A stretch of DNA of 28,800 bases from assembly GCA_003427395.1 (NCBI GenBank), contig BFEA01000059.1, positions 441,059-469,858 on the forward strand. The letters are read 5' to 3'. Below, piece after piece: positions 27,528 to 28,800 of this stretch (positions are counted from its first letter, which is position 1; each line of letters begins with the position of its first letter). The notes beneath the pieces are model-generated. The model worked only from the letters and a program-made list of their open reading frames with translations, did no database searches and was not told the DNA's origin. The DNA is from Chara braunii (lineage: Eukaryota; Streptophyta; Charophyceae; Charales; Characeae). A program made the translations under genes and the position numbers.

Positions 27528-27551
27528 ACATATATATATATATATATATGT
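27528..27551. repeat. AT-rich palindrome ACA(TA)nTGT
   Basis: This 24-bp TA tract is closed by ACA/TGT. A second short TATA tract follows. Confidence 0.85.
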
Positions 27552-27603
27552 CGTATATATATTTTTAATGATTTGTAGAAGGCTTAGGGGCTCGTTAGAC
27601 ACT

Positions 27604-27762
27604 CCTCGGGCGCGTAAATCCCCCGAGGAAAATTTCATTCCACCTATCCTCGGGGATGAGAATGAAAAAAAAAAGTGAAAACATTTCCTTGGGGAATCCT
27701 CTGGGCGTCCTCGGGCTACAACAATTTGATGGCATTCCCCAAGGGACCTCCCGATGTCCCTT
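27604..27762 (+). ncRNA. Cluster of four perfect hairpins
   Basis: Within 160 bp there are CCTCGGG/CCCGAGG (27604-27628), TTTCATTC/GAATGAAA (27633-27667), TTGGGGAAT/ATTCCCCAA (27689-27742) and AAGGGAC/GTCCCTT (27741-27762). The overlap of the last two means they are alternatives. No open frame of note; it may be part of a structured RNA or of a terminal-repeat remnant. Confidence 0.5.
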
Positions 27763-28084
27763 GGAGGTCAAGGATCCGCGATAATCAGAGCGGCGAGGGC
27801 ACCCATCGTCGGCAAGAAATTCTCGTCGGCTGGTCCATTGGAGTTCCTACTGAGCAGCGCACAAAAATCTTGGGTCTTCAACGTTCGGGTTCCAAGAACC
27901 TTACGCCAACGGTAATTGTTGGTGGCCAGTTGGCCCCTGCGGATGTCGTCGATCAATGTTCTCCCTCACGGTGCGCGGAAAGGGGTCGAATGGTTGGCAA
28001 ATTTGAATACTTCAGCTAATCCCCCTTGCTCCGGTTGCCCACTGTATTGCACGACGAAAAACGTTACAAGGCGTTTATCCCATG
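27763..28084. other. Stretch without recognisable gene
   Basis: The 114-codon plus frame (27675-28019) and its minus-strand shadow show no domain I recognise. Confidence 0.45.
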
Positions 28085-28565
28085 CTGCAGTTTATCGTTT
28101 GCAGCCCTCTTCATCGCCGTTTGTTGGAGGTGTAGCTATTGCCCTTCCCAACTTGCCTTTCATGGCCGACGTATTTTGAAGACTGCCGTTGCTGTTCCTA
28201 GTCATACTTTTGCTTGTCCTTATCGTTTTCTTCCACATCTGCATCCTTGGCAGGGTGCCTGGACGTACACGTAAGAGGCAGTCTGCGAAGAGGGACGTCA
28301 GCATGGACAGGCGGCAGGCGACGACCAGGTCTTCAGTGGACCACTCCAGAAGCCACTGCGCAGGTCACGGCCCGGCTCGCAATGCAAGGGCATACGACCC
28401 GTTAGAGTGCGTGTGTCATATATTGTCCTCTACCATCTGCTCCCTTCATCGTCGACATTCGGTGTCGTACGTGTTGTTGATGGACGACCTTATTTGAAGG
28501 TTGCCACTGCTCCTAGTCACAATTTTGCTTGTCGTGGTCCTCCTGCTCCACGTGTGCGTCCTTTA
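28085..28565 (+). repeat. Degenerate direct repeat, period about 320 bp
   Basis: The segment around 28170-28250 (GTATTTTGAAG, then CCTAGTCATACTTTTGCTTG) recurs around 28490-28560 (TTATTTGAAGG, then CCTAGTCACAATTTTGCTTG). Weaker similarity extends upstream of both. The two units are diverged and carry no gene I can name. Confidence 0.65.
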
Positions 28566-28785
28566 TCGTTGATGGTCGACCTCTATGATCGAAGGCCTCT
28601 AGCAGAGAAGACGAGGGATCGACACCGACTGTAGTCGACATCGACATGGGCAGTGCATCCCGCGGTCGTTCGTCCACATTGGATGCAATCGCCATCGCCC
28701 GGCACATGGCGACATACGCAACTTCTCTCAGAAGTACTCCTCTGTCGCATCATTGCATTGCCTGAGATCCTCCCGCCTCCCCTCT

Positions 28786-28800
28786 CCCCCCCCCCCCCCC
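28786..28800 (+). repeat. C-run at the window end
   Basis: Fifteen C run to the window edge, so the true length is not visible. Confidence 0.85.

Noticed and set aside
1-28800. CRISPR arrays, bacterial operons, rRNA genes
   Set aside because: There are no regularly spaced identical repeats, no ribosome-binding-site-led gene runs and no rRNA-like sequence.

Overview
The window is eukaryotic, repeat-dominated DNA. I found no host protein gene that I can name. The retroelement types (L1/I-like LINEs with a zf-RVT tail, a Ty3/gypsy LTR element with a tRNA-Met-type primer site, plant-type hammerhead ribozymes, long microsatellites and homopolymers) suggest a plant-lineage genome, perhaps a charophyte alga. 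That assignment is inference only.

Layout. 1-2260: a (TG)29 microsatellite, a G-rich tract and one unrecognised minus-strand reading frame. 2265-5199: minus-strand LINE debris, made of a reverse-transcriptase fragment, a short poly(A)-tailed insert with 16-bp target duplications, and the zf-RVT/C-terminal part of another LINE copy. 5200-6365: nothing recognisable. 6366-7640: the C-terminal part of a plus-strand LINE ORF2. This LINE is cut at 7640 by a large LTR retrotransposon and appears to resume at 25539, ending in poly(A) at 26605-26632.

The LTR retrotransposon (7641-25538) has LTRs of about 2.35 kb bounded by TGTGACG...CGTCACA, a primer binding site at 9997, a broken gag, protease, RT/RNase H, and an integrase ORF that starts with a PHD-like zinc finger. 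Three further ORFs (16079-18128) lie between integrase and the 3' LTR. Stops and starts touch or overlap at four successive junctions (14355, 16079, 16555, 17505), which is unusual for a eukaryotic element. Each LTR also carries a reading frame of about 160 codons, upstream of gag.

The 3' LTR is split at its position 188 by 4.8 kb of foreign DNA (18554-23379). That DNA holds a GC-rich degenerate repeat region and a stretch dense in hairpins (21.6-22.85 kb). The stretch contains two direct copies of a type III hammerhead ribozyme, one with an intact core and one with a core substitution. A third, independent type III hammerhead lies on the minus strand at 27342-27393 beside an (AT)n palindrome. 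The hammerheads and their structured surroundings (retrozyme-like, but not matching the known layout) and the coupled accessory ORFs of the LTR element are the two parts most worth following up.

26633-28800 holds T-rich tracts, AT palindromes, a cluster of hairpins at 27.6-27.76 kb and a degenerate repeat with a period of about 320 bp.
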